From Patescibacteria group bacterium UBA2100 (GTDB lineage Bacteria > Patescibacteriota > Minisyncoccia > Phycocordibacterales > UBA2100): a stretch of 7,282 nucleotides of DNA. The DNA lies in NCBI GenBank assembly GCA_002331185.1, contig DCYW01000037.1, positions 1 to 7,282 of the forward strand, read 5' to 3'. The translations under genes were made by a program, and so were the position numbers. Shown in pieces: positions 1 through 6,257 of this stretch (position 1 is its first letter; every line of letters starts with the position of its first letter). The notes below the pieces were generated by a model. The model saw nothing but the letters and a program-made list of their open reading frames with translations. It had not been told where the DNA came from and searched no databases.

Positions 1-28
1 AAAAACGCTAGTCTCTCAATGAGACACC

Positions 29-37
29 TGCTATGAT
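29..37 (+). promoter_or_regulatory. Extended -10 promoter element before the EEP hydrolase gene
   Basis: The sequence TGCTATGAT fits an extended -10 element (TGn followed by TATRAT, one mismatch to TATAAT). Six bases separate it from the GTG start at 44, so transcription starting about seven bases past the -10 would begin on or next to the start codon and give a leaderless message. No convincing -35 hexamer lies 16 to 18 bases upstream, which an extended -10 can tolerate. No Shine-Dalgarno sequence precedes the gene, consistent with leaderless initiation. This is a motif match only. Confidence 0.35.
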
Positions 38-43
38 TCCAAG

Positions 44-931
44 GTGAAAAAACTAAAAGTACTAACGTGGAATCTTGGCTACGGTGCAATGGGTGCTGAA
101 GCCGATATTTCGTTTGAAGGTGGTCGTAAATTTATCCCCTCTTCTGATATAGCTGTAAAAGAAAATATCGCCGGCATAAAAAAAATACTGACCAAAACAC
201 AAGCAGATGTCTACCTTCTTCAAGAGCTTTCTGCTGGCAGCTTGTTGAACCGATGGAACAACATCAGAAAAGAAGTGCATGAAACACTACCTTGCCACAC
301 CTCGTCTCGTGTTTCTAACTTTCAACTCCCACTCTTTTTCGATTTTTTGAAAAATGAGCACGGCATGGGTACGTTTGTGAAAGATTCTTTTAATGTATTG
401 AAAAAACAAATTCGCCCATTTAAAGTAAGCGAGTATTACTACAAGATAATTCCACGTCTCGATTTTGCGCTCACTACCTTTGTAGAAACGCCAAGCGGAA
501 AAACTATTGCATTTGTTAACACGCATCTTTCCTCTTTTGATGAAAAAGGAGTGTTGCGCATGTCGCAATTCCTAGACCTTATGACGTACATAAAGAAACT
601 AGCTAAAGAGGGTCACTCAGTCATCGCTGGTGCCGATTGGAACCTCCACGCTGGAAAATTTCACTTTTTTGGGAAAGACGAAGCACAATACGAGAAATAT
701 AACCACGATTTCCCGTATCACTTACTTACTAACGGATGGACTGCTCATTTTCCTAACGACGTACCTACACTACGAGCCGCAAATCGCCCCTATATAGAAG
801 GAAAATCTACAACTGCAACAGTGGATGGTTTTATTTGTTCGCCTGACATTACTGTTGAATGTGTAAACACGCTTGATTTAGGATTTAAACATTCAGACCA
901 CAACCCAGTTGAGATTGTTTTATCTTGCTAG
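44..931 (+). CDS. Endonuclease/exonuclease/phosphatase (EEP, DNase I-like) family hydrolase
   Basis: This 295-residue protein has the EEP fold signatures in order: TWN with Asn10, the metal-binding Glu61 in LLQELS, NTHLSS with His161, GADWN with Asp198 and Asn200, VDGF with Asp261, and the terminal SDHNP with Asp285 and His286. These are the residues that hold the divalent metal and attack a phosphodiester or phosphomonoester in exonuclease III, DNase I and related enzymes, so an active Mg-dependent hydrolase is likely. The substrate (DNA, RNA, lipid or small phosphoester) cannot be told from sequence. There is no signal peptide or membrane segment, so it is probably cytoplasmic. The GTG start is the only one that keeps the TWN motif: an in-frame stop lies at 20-22 and the next Met comes after the motif. 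No ribosome binding site is visible. It is the only plus-strand gene and converges on the VIT gene, with which it shares a CTAG at the stops. Confidence 0.85.
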   Translation: MKKLKVLTWNLGYGAMGAEADISFEGGRKFIPSSDIAVKENIAGIKKILTKTQADVYLLQELSAGSLLNRWNNIRKEVHETLPCHTSSRVSNFQLPLFFDFLKNEHGMGTFVKDSFNVLKKQIRPFKVSEYYYKIIPRLDFALTTFVETPSGKTIAFVNTHLSSFDEKGVLRMSQFLDLMTYIKKLAKEGHSVIAGADWNLHAGKFHFFGKDEAQYEKYNHDFPYHLLTNGWTAHFPNDVPTLRAANRPYIEGKSTTATVDGFICSPDITVECVNTLDLGFKHSDHNPVEIVLSC

Positions 932-1461
932 ATACCAAAGAGGTTTACCAGTGCATATCCTACTCCAAACGAAATAGCTGCTGCTGCACCACCAATAGTA
1001 AGGTTGCGAATGGTTGTTACAATCTTGTTTTCATTCAGTACTGCACCAGTAATATATCCAACGACACCAAACGCTATCATTGTTGTGACTACAGATACCT
1101 GTATCGCCTTGCTAGCAAATGCTGGAATGATGTAAGCAACGACAAACGGTAGTAGTGGAATAAGACCAATAATGACGAAAGAGAGAAATGTCACTATCCC
1201 TTTACGCACTGGGTGCTTCTCGTGTATCTTTCGATGTTCTGGATCTTCTGAAACCGCAGCTAAATAACTAGATGCCCCCATAGAAAACGCGTCAGCAAAA
1301 ACATTCGCAAACCCCATAATAAGAATGATACCGACTGGAAGCGATGCGCCAATAGACCCAGTAACAATAGCAAACGTCGTCACAAGACCATCCATACTAC
1401 CGTACACAAATTCTGGTAAGTACGACTGTCGTTTCTTCTTTCGTAAAAGGATTTCAAACAT
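928..1461 (-). CDS. VIT/CCC1-like family membrane transporter (short form)
   Basis: The 177-residue protein resembles the VIT1/CCC1 family, whose characterised members export Fe2+ or Mn2+ from the cytoplasm. The family pattern is clear: a basic N-terminus, then YGSMDGLVTTFAIVTG (Asp24 matches the conserved pore Asp of plant VIT1), then the ADAFSMGASSYLA segment (Met61 matches the pore Met). About five hydrophobic segments are seen at residues 25-41, 43-68, 89-112, 120-141 and 152-175. The cytoplasmic link between helices 2 and 3 is only about 20 residues (70-88), whereas iron-transporting VIT proteins carry a long Glu-rich metal-binding domain there. The Glu of the usual GEYLS motif is Ser here. 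Metal transport is therefore a family-level guess. The start lies 24 bases after the pyrG stop with no Shine-Dalgarno sequence, so it is probably co-transcribed with pyrG. Confidence 0.8.
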   Translation of the reverse strand: MFEILLRKKKRQSYLPEFVYGSMDGLVTTFAIVTGSIGASLPVGIILIMGFANVFADAFSMGASSYLAAVSEDPEHRKIHEKHPVRKGIVTFLSFVIIGLIPLLPFVVAYIIPAFASKAIQVSVVTTMIAFGVVGYITGAVLNENKIVTTIRNLTIGGAAAAISFGVGYALVNLFGI

Positions 1462-1485
1462 AGTGTATGTATATACGTTTCTAAA

Positions 1486-3135
1486 TTATTTCTCTTTTTT
1501 CAAGCACGCCTGTACGAATTCTGTAAACAGTGGACTTGGTGCCAAAGGGCGTGCCTGAAGCTCAGGGTGAAACTGTGTTCCAAGGAAAAACGGGTGTTCC
1601 GCCTTAGGAAGTTCAATGATCTCCATAAGCCTCTTGTCTGGTGACGTACCTGAAAACACGAGCCCCACGTCTTCTAATTGCTCAACATATTCTGGATTCA
1701 CTTCGTATCGGTGACGATGACGTTCTTCTACTACCTCTTTGCCGTATGCAGCGCGTGCTATTGTTCCTTTTTTCAACTGCGCAGGGTACTCACCAAGACG
1801 CATGGTTCCACCATACTCTTTGTTTTTAAGTTTCGCTTTTTGTTCTTCCATAATATCGATAACAAGATGTGTTGCGTCTTTGTTCATTTCGCGAGTTGCT
1901 GCATCTTTTAATCCAAGAACGTTTATGGCGTATTCAACGACAGCAAGCTGCATGCCGTAACATAGTCCAAAATATGGAATTTTGTTTTCACGAATATACT
2001 TAATTGCTTTTAGTTTTCCAGCGATACCTGTTTTTCCAAAACCTCCAGGAACGATAACACCGTCATACTTTTTTAGTTCACTTATTTTTCGTTTTCCATT
2101 TTCAAAATCGTGTGAAGAAATCCATGTGAGCGTAGGTTTTGCCCCAAGTGAAAATGCAGAGAACTTAATCGCCTCAATAACCGAAATGTAGGCATCAGAG
2201 AGGACAAAATCCCCCGTATCGAAATATTTTCCTACTACCGCAATATGCACCTCTTTTTTGGGATGGTGCACTTTCTTTACAAACGATTTCCAATCCTTCA
2301 AATCTGCTGCCTTATTTTTCTTCTTTAATTTCAGCGCAGAGAGGATGAGTCCTGAAAGATTGTCTCGTTCGAAATTAAGCGGCACGTCATAGATACTTTC
2401 AATGTCAGGTGCTGAAATAACATGCTCGGCACGAACATTACATTGCTCGGCAATTTTTCCTTTTCGTCGCTCATCAATAATTTCTTCTGAACGCCCAATA
2501 ACAAAGTCAGGCTGTACCCCATACGAGTTAAGCTGTCGAATGGCATTTTGTGTTGGTTTTGTTTTCATCTCTCCTACCTTCGATGGAATTGGCAGATACG
2601 ACACCATTATAGTAAGCACATCGTCTGGATTATGCGCTTTCATAACGCGAGCTGCCTCAATAAACATAATATTTTGGTAGTCTCCAACAGTTCCCCCAAT
2701 TTCTATGACACTAATTTCTGAACCATTGATACTCGCTGCTTTTTCAAATCGCTCGACAATTTCGTTACGAATATGTGGAATAGCCTCTACACAGTTTCCG
2801 TCATATTCGAGATTACGTTCTCTCTCTATAACGTTACGATACACCATACCACTTGTAACATAGTTCTCTTCAGGAAGATCTCGATTAAGAAAACGTTCAT
2901 AATTTCCCATATCTTGATCGGTCTCAAGCCCACTCCGCAGAACAAAAGTTTCGCCATGCTCAGTAGGATTCATGGTTCCAGCATCTACATTTAAATACGG
3001 GTCAACTTTTACAAGGTTGACCGTATACCCATGTGCTTGGAGAATGTTTCCGATTGAAGCGGTTACGATACCTTTGCCAACTCCTGACATTACTCCACCG
3101 ATAACAAATATGTATTTGTGTCCTTTTTTTGCCAT
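1486..3135 (-). CDS. pyrG: CTP synthase (glutamine-hydrolysing)
   Basis: CTP synthase makes CTP from UTP, ATP and glutamine, the last step of pyrimidine nucleotide synthesis, in the cytoplasm. The 549-residue protein is full length. The N-terminal synthetase domain has the P-loop GGVMSGVGKG (about residues 13-22), the DPYLNVDAGTMNP segment (45-57), the Mg-binding Asp75 in QDMGNYERF and Glu145 in EIGGTVGDY. The C-terminal class I glutaminase domain has PGGFG (363-367), nucleophile Cys392 in GLCYGMQ, and His523 and Glu525 in GTQFHPE. The stretch before Asp75, commonly TEDGAETD, reads LRSGLETD here; otherwise motifs are intact. The ATG at 3133-3135 is preferred over a TTG three codons upstream. 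Neither has a Shine-Dalgarno sequence. Family members are inhibited by CTP; nothing in the DNA shows further control. It lies about 55 bases after ftsX and 24 bases before the VIT gene. Confidence 0.97.
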   Translation of the reverse strand: MAKKGHKYIFVIGGVMSGVGKGIVTASIGNILQAHGYTVNLVKVDPYLNVDAGTMNPTEHGETFVLRSGLETDQDMGNYERFLNRDLPEENYVTSGMVYRNVIERERNLEYDGNCVEAIPHIRNEIVERFEKAASINGSEISVIEIGGTVGDYQNIMFIEAARVMKAHNPDDVLTIMVSYLPIPSKVGEMKTKPTQNAIRQLNSYGVQPDFVIGRSEEIIDERRKGKIAEQCNVRAEHVISAPDIESIYDVPLNFERDNLSGLILSALKLKKKNKAADLKDWKSFVKKVHHPKKEVHIAVVGKYFDTGDFVLSDAYISVIEAIKFSAFSLGAKPTLTWISSHDFENGKRKISELKKYDGVIVPGGFGKTGIAGKLKAIKYIRENKIPYFGLCYGMQLAVVEYAINVLGLKDAATREMNKDATHLVIDIMEEQKAKLKNKEYGGTMRLGEYPAQLKKGTIARAAYGKEVVEERHRHRYEVNPEYVEQLEDVGLVFSGTSPDKRLMEIIELPKAEHPFFLGTQFHPELQARPLAPSPLFTEFVQACLKKEK

Positions 3136-3154
3136 GCGCGCCAAATTGTTGTGA

Positions 3155-3182
3155 AGTCTAGCTAATGTGCCTAACTTTGCAA
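3155..3182 (-). promoter_or_regulatory. Weak candidate promoter for pyrG
   Basis: On the minus strand TTGCAA (3182-3177, four of six to TTGACA) is followed by a 16-base spacer and TAGACT (3160-3155, four of six to TATAAT), about 20 bases before the pyrG ATG. It occupies the short gap after ftsX. Both hexamers are imperfect, so pyrG could also be read through from ftsEX. The -35 lies inside a small inverted repeat (TAACTT, TGC, AAGTTA at 3172-3186). Confidence 0.25.
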
Positions 3183-3190
3183 GTTAATTG

Positions 3191-4123
3191 TTAGTTTGTT
3201 AAACGTAAATACCTTCGAACCGCTATGAAGCTCGATAGAGCCCCCAGTCCTACCCCTGTTGCAACAAGGATGAAGAAAAGCCAACCAATGTTGTTTGCAT
3301 AATACGAAAGAACATTAAAAGATCCGAGGAATGCTTGTGATGCGGGACCCAGTGATAATGAAACTGGATACAGTGCAAGAAGCGCGAGTAGTGCTCCAGC
3401 AAATCCATACAAAGACCCTTCGATGATAAATGGACCTTGTACATACCAGTCTGACGCACCCACAAGCTGCATAACGCCTATCTCCTCTTTGGTTGTAAAT
3501 ATAGCGAGACGAATAGTGTTAAAAACAATAAGTGCAGAAACGGTAATAAGGAAAATAGTCACAATGAGTCCGAAACGTTCTGAAGTATCAATAATACTTG
3601 TCAGTTTATTAATAGCTGCTTTGTTCTGGAAATAGTTAATTTTTTCTATTATTTGTGCTCCACCGCCAACCGCAGTTTCGTTTTCTAAAAACCCTGCAAT
3701 ACCTTCGTATTGACTTGTTTCTTTTGCGCGGATTGCAAGAGAGGCTCCAAGCGGATTCTCGTCAAGCTCGTCGAGTGCCTGCAGCGTTAACTGATCGTCT
3801 TTATTCCGCTCGCGAAATTGTGCAAGCGCTTCGTCCCGACTTACGTATTCGACATTCGCAACCTCTGGCAATTCACTCACCAGATCACGAAGCGCAAGAA
3901 TGTCGCTTTCAGGCGCATCGGTAAGGAAGTATACGTTTATGTCTACCTTTTCCTGTAATTGCACGAGTGTCGCGTCGAGAGCGGCGCCACCCATCATCAG
4001 TGCGCCCATAACAAAAAGTACGATTGCCATAATCAATACCGTGGTAAGTGAGACAAACCCATTACGCAAAAATCCAATGAATCCTGCTCGCGATACTCGT
4101 TTTATGTTTATCAAAAAAGCCAT
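3191..4123 (-). CDS. ftsX: Cell division ABC transporter permease FtsX
   Basis: FtsX is the membrane half of the FtsEX complex, which couples ATP hydrolysis inside the cell to activation of peptidoglycan hydrolases outside, at the division site. The 310-residue protein has the expected topology: a short basic N-terminus, TM1 at about 23-45, an extracytoplasmic domain of roughly 135 residues (46-183), then TM2 at 184-206, TM3 at 232-258 and TM4 at 279-302. The family signature TKEEIGVMQLVGAS (211-224), in the cytoplasmic loop after TM2, is intact. The ATG at 4121-4123 gives the normal N-terminus; the frame stays open upstream, but that extension overlaps ftsE out of frame and matches nothing expected. 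The gene starts 13 bases after the ftsE stop, so the two are co-transcribed. There is no Shine-Dalgarno; a TATAAT ends 7 bases before the ATG. No EnvC-like or NlpC/P60 hydrolase partner is adjacent. Confidence 0.95.
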   Translation of the reverse strand: MAFLINIKRVSRAGFIGFLRNGFVSLTTVLIMAIVLFVMGALMMGGAALDATLVQLQEKVDINVYFLTDAPESDILALRDLVSELPEVANVEYVSRDEALAQFRERNKDDQLTLQALDELDENPLGASLAIRAKETSQYEGIAGFLENETAVGGGAQIIEKINYFQNKAAINKLTSIIDTSERFGLIVTIFLITVSALIVFNTIRLAIFTTKEEIGVMQLVGASDWYVQGPFIIEGSLYGFAGALLALLALYPVSLSLGPASQAFLGSFNVLSYYANNIGWLFFILVATGVGLGALSSFIAVRRYLRLTN

Positions 4124-4136
4124 TGTGACAATTATA

Positions 4137-4817
4137 CTATAACTCGTAGTGCCCACTCTTATCGTCTCGAACAACACGCCCTTCATCCATCGTAATAACG
4201 CGCCTACCCAGTGAATCGATAACTCCTTTATTATGTGTTGTAAGAATAATAGTGGTACCGAGATCATTAATTTTCTTAAGAATCTGAACAATTTCGTACG
4301 TACTTATTGGATCTAAGTTTCCCGTAGGTTCATCTGCAACAACCACATCCGGCTGGTTTACAATAGCTCGCGCAATCGCTACTCGCTGTTGTTCACCACC
4401 TGAAAGCTCCCGCGGAAAACTATCCATTTTTTCTGAAAGGTCTACAAGATCAAGTACGTGTGGTACATCGGCTGCGATATCTTCGTTTCGCTGCCCTGCT
4501 GCTTCCATGGCAAAGGCGATGTTTTCGTATACTGTTTTTGTCGAGAGCAGACGAAAATCTTGAAACACCGTCCCTATTTTGCGTCGTAGTTTGTTAAGGT
4601 CGCTTTTACCAAAGTACGCAATGTTATTTGATTCAAAATACACTGTTCCTTCAGAAGGGATTTCTTCTGCGAAAATCATTTTTAAGAGGGTTGATTTACC
4701 AGCGCCCGAGTGTCCAACAATAGAAACGAACTCTCCCGGTTCTATAGTCATTGTTACATCGTCTAGTGCTGCTATACCTCCATTGTAAAATTTAGTAACT
4801 TTATCGAAATAAATCAT
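4137..4817 (-). CDS. ftsE: Cell division ATP-binding protein FtsE
   Basis: FtsE is the cytoplasmic ATPase of FtsEX; it drives conformational change in FtsX to regulate septal wall hydrolysis. The 226-residue protein is a complete ABC ATPase: Walker A GHSGAGKST (35-43), Q-loop FQDFRLL with Gln86, signature LSGGEQQRVAIARA (138-151), Walker B VVVADEPTGNLDP with Asp162 and Glu163, and the switch His195 in TTHNKG. The FQDFRLL sequence around the Q-loop and the DEPTGNLDP run are typical of FtsE and the related LolD/MacB group; the adjacent ftsX settles the identity. The ATG at 4815-4817 begins MIYFDKVTKFY, the usual FtsE opening. Upstream is a good promoter candidate, giving a leader of about 23 nt without a canonical ribosome binding site. 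The order prfB-ftsE-ftsX occurs in many bacteria. Confidence 0.97.
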   Translation of the reverse strand: MIYFDKVTKFYNGGIAALDDVTMTIEPGEFVSIVGHSGAGKSTLLKMIFAEEIPSEGTVYFESNNIAYFGKSDLNKLRRKIGTVFQDFRLLSTKTVYENIAFAMEAAGQRNEDIAADVPHVLDLVDLSEKMDSFPRELSGGEQQRVAIARAIVNQPDVVVADEPTGNLDPISTYEIVQILKKINDLGTTIILTTHNKGVIDSLGRRVITMDEGRVVRDDKSGHYEL

Positions 4818-4846
4818 ATATTCTTATCTGGAATTATACAGATACT

Positions 4847-4875
4847 ATTATACAGGCACCTGTTCTTGCGACCAA
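4847..4875 (-). promoter_or_regulatory. Candidate promoter for ftsE-ftsX
   Basis: On the minus strand TTGGTC (4875-4870) is separated by exactly 17 bases from a perfect TATAAT (4852-4847), about 30 bases before the ftsE ATG. The -35 matches TTGACA at three of six positions. A second TATAAT lies closer to the gene (4838-4833) but has no -35 partner. The element sits in the 70-base gap between the prfB stop and ftsE, so ftsEX can be expressed apart from prfB. Confidence 0.5.
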
Positions 4876-4887
4876 CTTTTTTTGTTA

Positions 4888-5742
4888 CTAACCGATAATA
4901 AAAATTGAAAGATCCCCATTGAGCACAGCATCAATATTTGATGTTTCTACATCAGTACGGTGGTCTTTGACTTTTTTGTATGGATGCAATACGTATGAAC
5001 GTATTTGGCTTCCCCATTCTATCTTCACATGTGGTGAGACTGCCAACCCCTTTTCTTCTTTATCTCTATCATCTTCTTGTTTTTTATAGAGCTTCCCTCG
5101 CAATATCTCGAGTGCTTTTTCTCGATTGCGCTCTTGGCTTCGCTCGGCAGTACACTTAACAGTTATGCCAGTGGGTTTGTGTGTAATACGCACTGCCGTT
5201 TCTACCTTGTTGACATTTTGCCCGCCGGCGCCTCCTGCTCGTGCAAAACGTATATCAAGGTCGTTTGGCGGTAGTGCGACCGCTTCTATTTCAGGAAGTT
5301 TCGGCACGACCTCTACAAGTGAAAAACTTGTTTGTCTTTTTCCTAGCGCATTGAATGGACTAATACGCACAAGCCTATGTACTCCTGATTCATTCTTTAG
5401 TGTTCCATACACATTCTTACCAGTCACTTCAAATGACACGCTCCGGTACCCTGCATCACTTACGTTCTCATCTAATATAGCCGCACTCCACCCTTGATTC
5501 TCGATGAACTTTCTATACATCGTAAAAAGCATGGTGGAAAAATCCTCAGCATCGTTACCACCGGCACCAGAGAGGATACTTACAATTGCAGCACCTCTAT
5601 CGTACTTGCCTACACCTTCTGTTTCGTCTTTTAATTCTTGCAATTCTTTAATTAAGTCTTGCGCTTTTGCAGAATCATTCCAAAAATCTACCTCGCACAT
5701 GAGGCGCTCTATCTCTTCTATTCGTTTTTTATTGTCCTTCAT
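4888..5742 (-). CDS. prfB: Peptide chain release factor 2 (RF2), short domain 1
   Basis: RF2 recognises UGA and UAA in the ribosomal A site and triggers hydrolysis of the peptidyl-tRNA ester. The 284-residue protein has the RF2-specific codon-reading tripeptide SPF (128-130) in VHRLVRISPF and the catalytic GGQ (173-175) in GGAGGQNVNK; the 45-residue spacing between the two equals that of E. coli RF2. The C-terminal part (EWGSQIRSYVLHPYKKVKDHRT) is typical. The N-terminus is short: after a region like KKERLEEV and the conserved WND, roughly 50 residues of domain 1 are missing compared with the 365-residue E. coli protein. The start lies near the position where many prfB genes have their +1 programmed frameshift; no such slippery site is found. 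An in-frame stop (5773-5775) ten codons upstream excludes a longer form without recoding. AGAAAGG precedes the ATG but only one base away. The gene's own stop is UAG. Confidence 0.95.
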   Translation of the reverse strand: MKDNKKRIEEIERLMCEVDFWNDSAKAQDLIKELQELKDETEGVGKYDRGAAIVSILSGAGGNDAEDFSTMLFTMYRKFIENQGWSAAILDENVSDAGYRSVSFEVTGKNVYGTLKNESGVHRLVRISPFNALGKRQTSFSLVEVVPKLPEIEAVALPPNDLDIRFARAGGAGGQNVNKVETAVRITHKPTGITVKCTAERSQERNREKALEILRGKLYKKQEDDRDKEEKGLAVSPHVKIEWGSQIRSYVLHPYKKVKDHRTDVETSNIDAVLNGDLSIFIIG

Positions 5743-5784
5743 ACCTTTCTCATAGAGTATACCAAAGAGGGCTCAGCAGCTAGG

Positions 5785-5814
5785 TACGTAATTAATTCTA
5801 TATTTAATTACGTA
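5785..5814. repeat. Perfect 11-bp inverted repeat upstream of prfB
   Basis: TACGTAATTAA (5785-5795) and its exact reverse complement TTAATTACGTA (5804-5814) flank an 8-base spacer. It lies 43 to 72 bases upstream of the prfB start and separate from the terminator at 5834-5861, so it is not explained by termination: the stem is AT-rich and no T-run follows. The arms begin and end with the palindrome TACGTA. Possible roles are an operator for a dimeric regulator of prfB or a weak mRNA leader hairpin. No regulator is encoded nearby. Confidence 0.55.
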
Positions 5815-5833
5815 ATTCTTTTTGATATATATT

Positions 5834-5861
5834 AAAGAAAGGGGCACTTACACGCCCCTTT
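5834..5861 (-). terminator. Rho-independent terminator after the acidic protein gene
   Basis: On the minus strand an 8-bp perfect stem (AAAGGGGC pairing with GCCCCTTT; arms at 5854-5861 and 5838-5845) with an 8-base loop is followed by a T-rich tail (TTTCTTT, counting the last stem bases). It begins 18 bases after the stop of the gene at 5880. This is a textbook intrinsic terminator and separates that gene from prfB. The plus-strand side has no T-run, and no plus-strand gene needs one. Confidence 0.75.
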
Positions 5862-5879
5862 ACTTGCTTTAGTTTGATG

Positions 5880-6167
5880 TTACTGCAGTGGATACACTTC
5901 ACGGGATTCGTTTATAGATATTACCGCACAATTCCACCCATCATCTGTCTTTTCGAGTTCAAAAATATCGAGCAACATCCTTTCTTTGTTTTCTGGATGA
6001 GTAATATTCAACGTCCAGCCTGTGCGGATATTCTCTTCGCATTCATCAGACCTGATTGAGAATTCTTCCACTATACTGTACGAAATAAAGTCATCCTGAG
6101 AAAATCCCTCACATTCCTCGTGGTCTTCGTCCTCATTGGATGAATATATATAGAGATGTAGTAACAT
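5880..6167 (-). CDS. Hypothetical small acidic protein
   Basis: I do not recognise this 95-residue protein. It is strongly acidic: 24 Asp/Glu against 6 Lys/Arg, with a cluster NEDEDHEECE at residues 11-20. There are three Cys (19, 43, 80), not spaced as a metal finger. The second half (49-93) alternates hydrophobic and polar residues around Gly and Trp in the manner of beta strands; there is no signal peptide or membrane segment. The ATG at 6165-6167 is preferred to a GTG three codons upstream, because a strong GAGAGGTG ribosome binding site lies 6 bases before it. The gene has a promoter candidate, this site and an intrinsic terminator, so it appears to be a single-gene unit and is very probably real and expressed. 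Neighbours (folB-like, prfB) give no functional clue. Confidence 0.75.
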   Translation of the reverse strand: MLLHLYIYSSNEDEDHEECEGFSQDDFISYSIVEEFSIRSDECEENIRTGWTLNITHPENKERMLLDIFELEKTDDGWNCAVISINESREVYPLQ

Positions 6168-6173
6168 GTGTTG

Positions 6174-6181
6174 CACCTCTC
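6174..6181 (-). promoter_or_regulatory. Strong Shine-Dalgarno site of the acidic protein gene
   Basis: GAGAGGTG on the minus strand lies 6 bases before the ATG at 6167 and has 7 of 8 positions in common with the ideal AGGAGGTG-type sequence. It decides the start: the in-frame GTG at 6176 lies inside it. It is the clearest ribosome binding site in the window, in contrast to most neighbours. Confidence 0.7.
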
Positions 6182-6214
6182 ATTTCAAACCTTAAAGAAA
6201 CTTCTGTTATACAG

Positions 6215-6241
6215 ATTATAGTGGCCGCTGATAAAGGTCAA
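6215..6241 (-). promoter_or_regulatory. Candidate promoter for the acidic protein gene
   Basis: On the minus strand TTGACC (6241-6236, five of six to TTGACA) is followed by a 15-base spacer and a perfect TATAAT (6220-6215). The spacer is shorter than the usual 17. It lies between the folB stop (6258) and the ATG at 6167, predicting a leader of about 40 nt that contains the strong Shine-Dalgarno site. Confidence 0.55.
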
Positions 6242-6257
6242 GAGAGATTTTCCCCTC

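Noticed and set aside
11..25. Hairpin GTCTC-TCAAT-GAGAC near the left edge, as a terminator
   Set aside because: The stem is only five base pairs and no T-run follows; it is likely chance.
2402..2680. Open plus-strand frame of 92 codons, with similar ones at 1641-1960 and 2773-2994
   Set aside because: All lie opposite conserved pyrG coding sequence and show no family features.
3655..3924. Open plus-strand frame of 89 codons inside ftsX
   Set aside because: It is antisense to the extracytoplasmic domain of FtsX, with no domain and no initiation signal.
4124..4291. 56-residue N-terminal extension of FtsX
   Set aside because: It would overlap ftsE in another frame; the ATG at 4123 gives the normal FtsX N-terminus and lies 13 bases after the ftsE stop.
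5126..5497. Open plus-strand frame of 123 codons
   Set aside because: It is antisense to the conserved core of prfB (GGQ and SPF region), has no recognisable domain or ribosome binding site, and its composition follows the complementary strand of a real gene.
5743..5786. Canonical prfB programmed +1 frameshift
   Set aside because: In the required frame a CTA TGA G occurs at 5755-5750, but there is no upstream SD-like stimulator, no CUU slippery codon, and a TAG ten codons upstream with no usable start between.
6163..6170. Third copy of AACATGTG, matching the core of the repeat at the HNH start
   Set aside because: It overlaps the ATG of the acidic gene and stands alone without a partner arm; an 8-base match can occur by chance.
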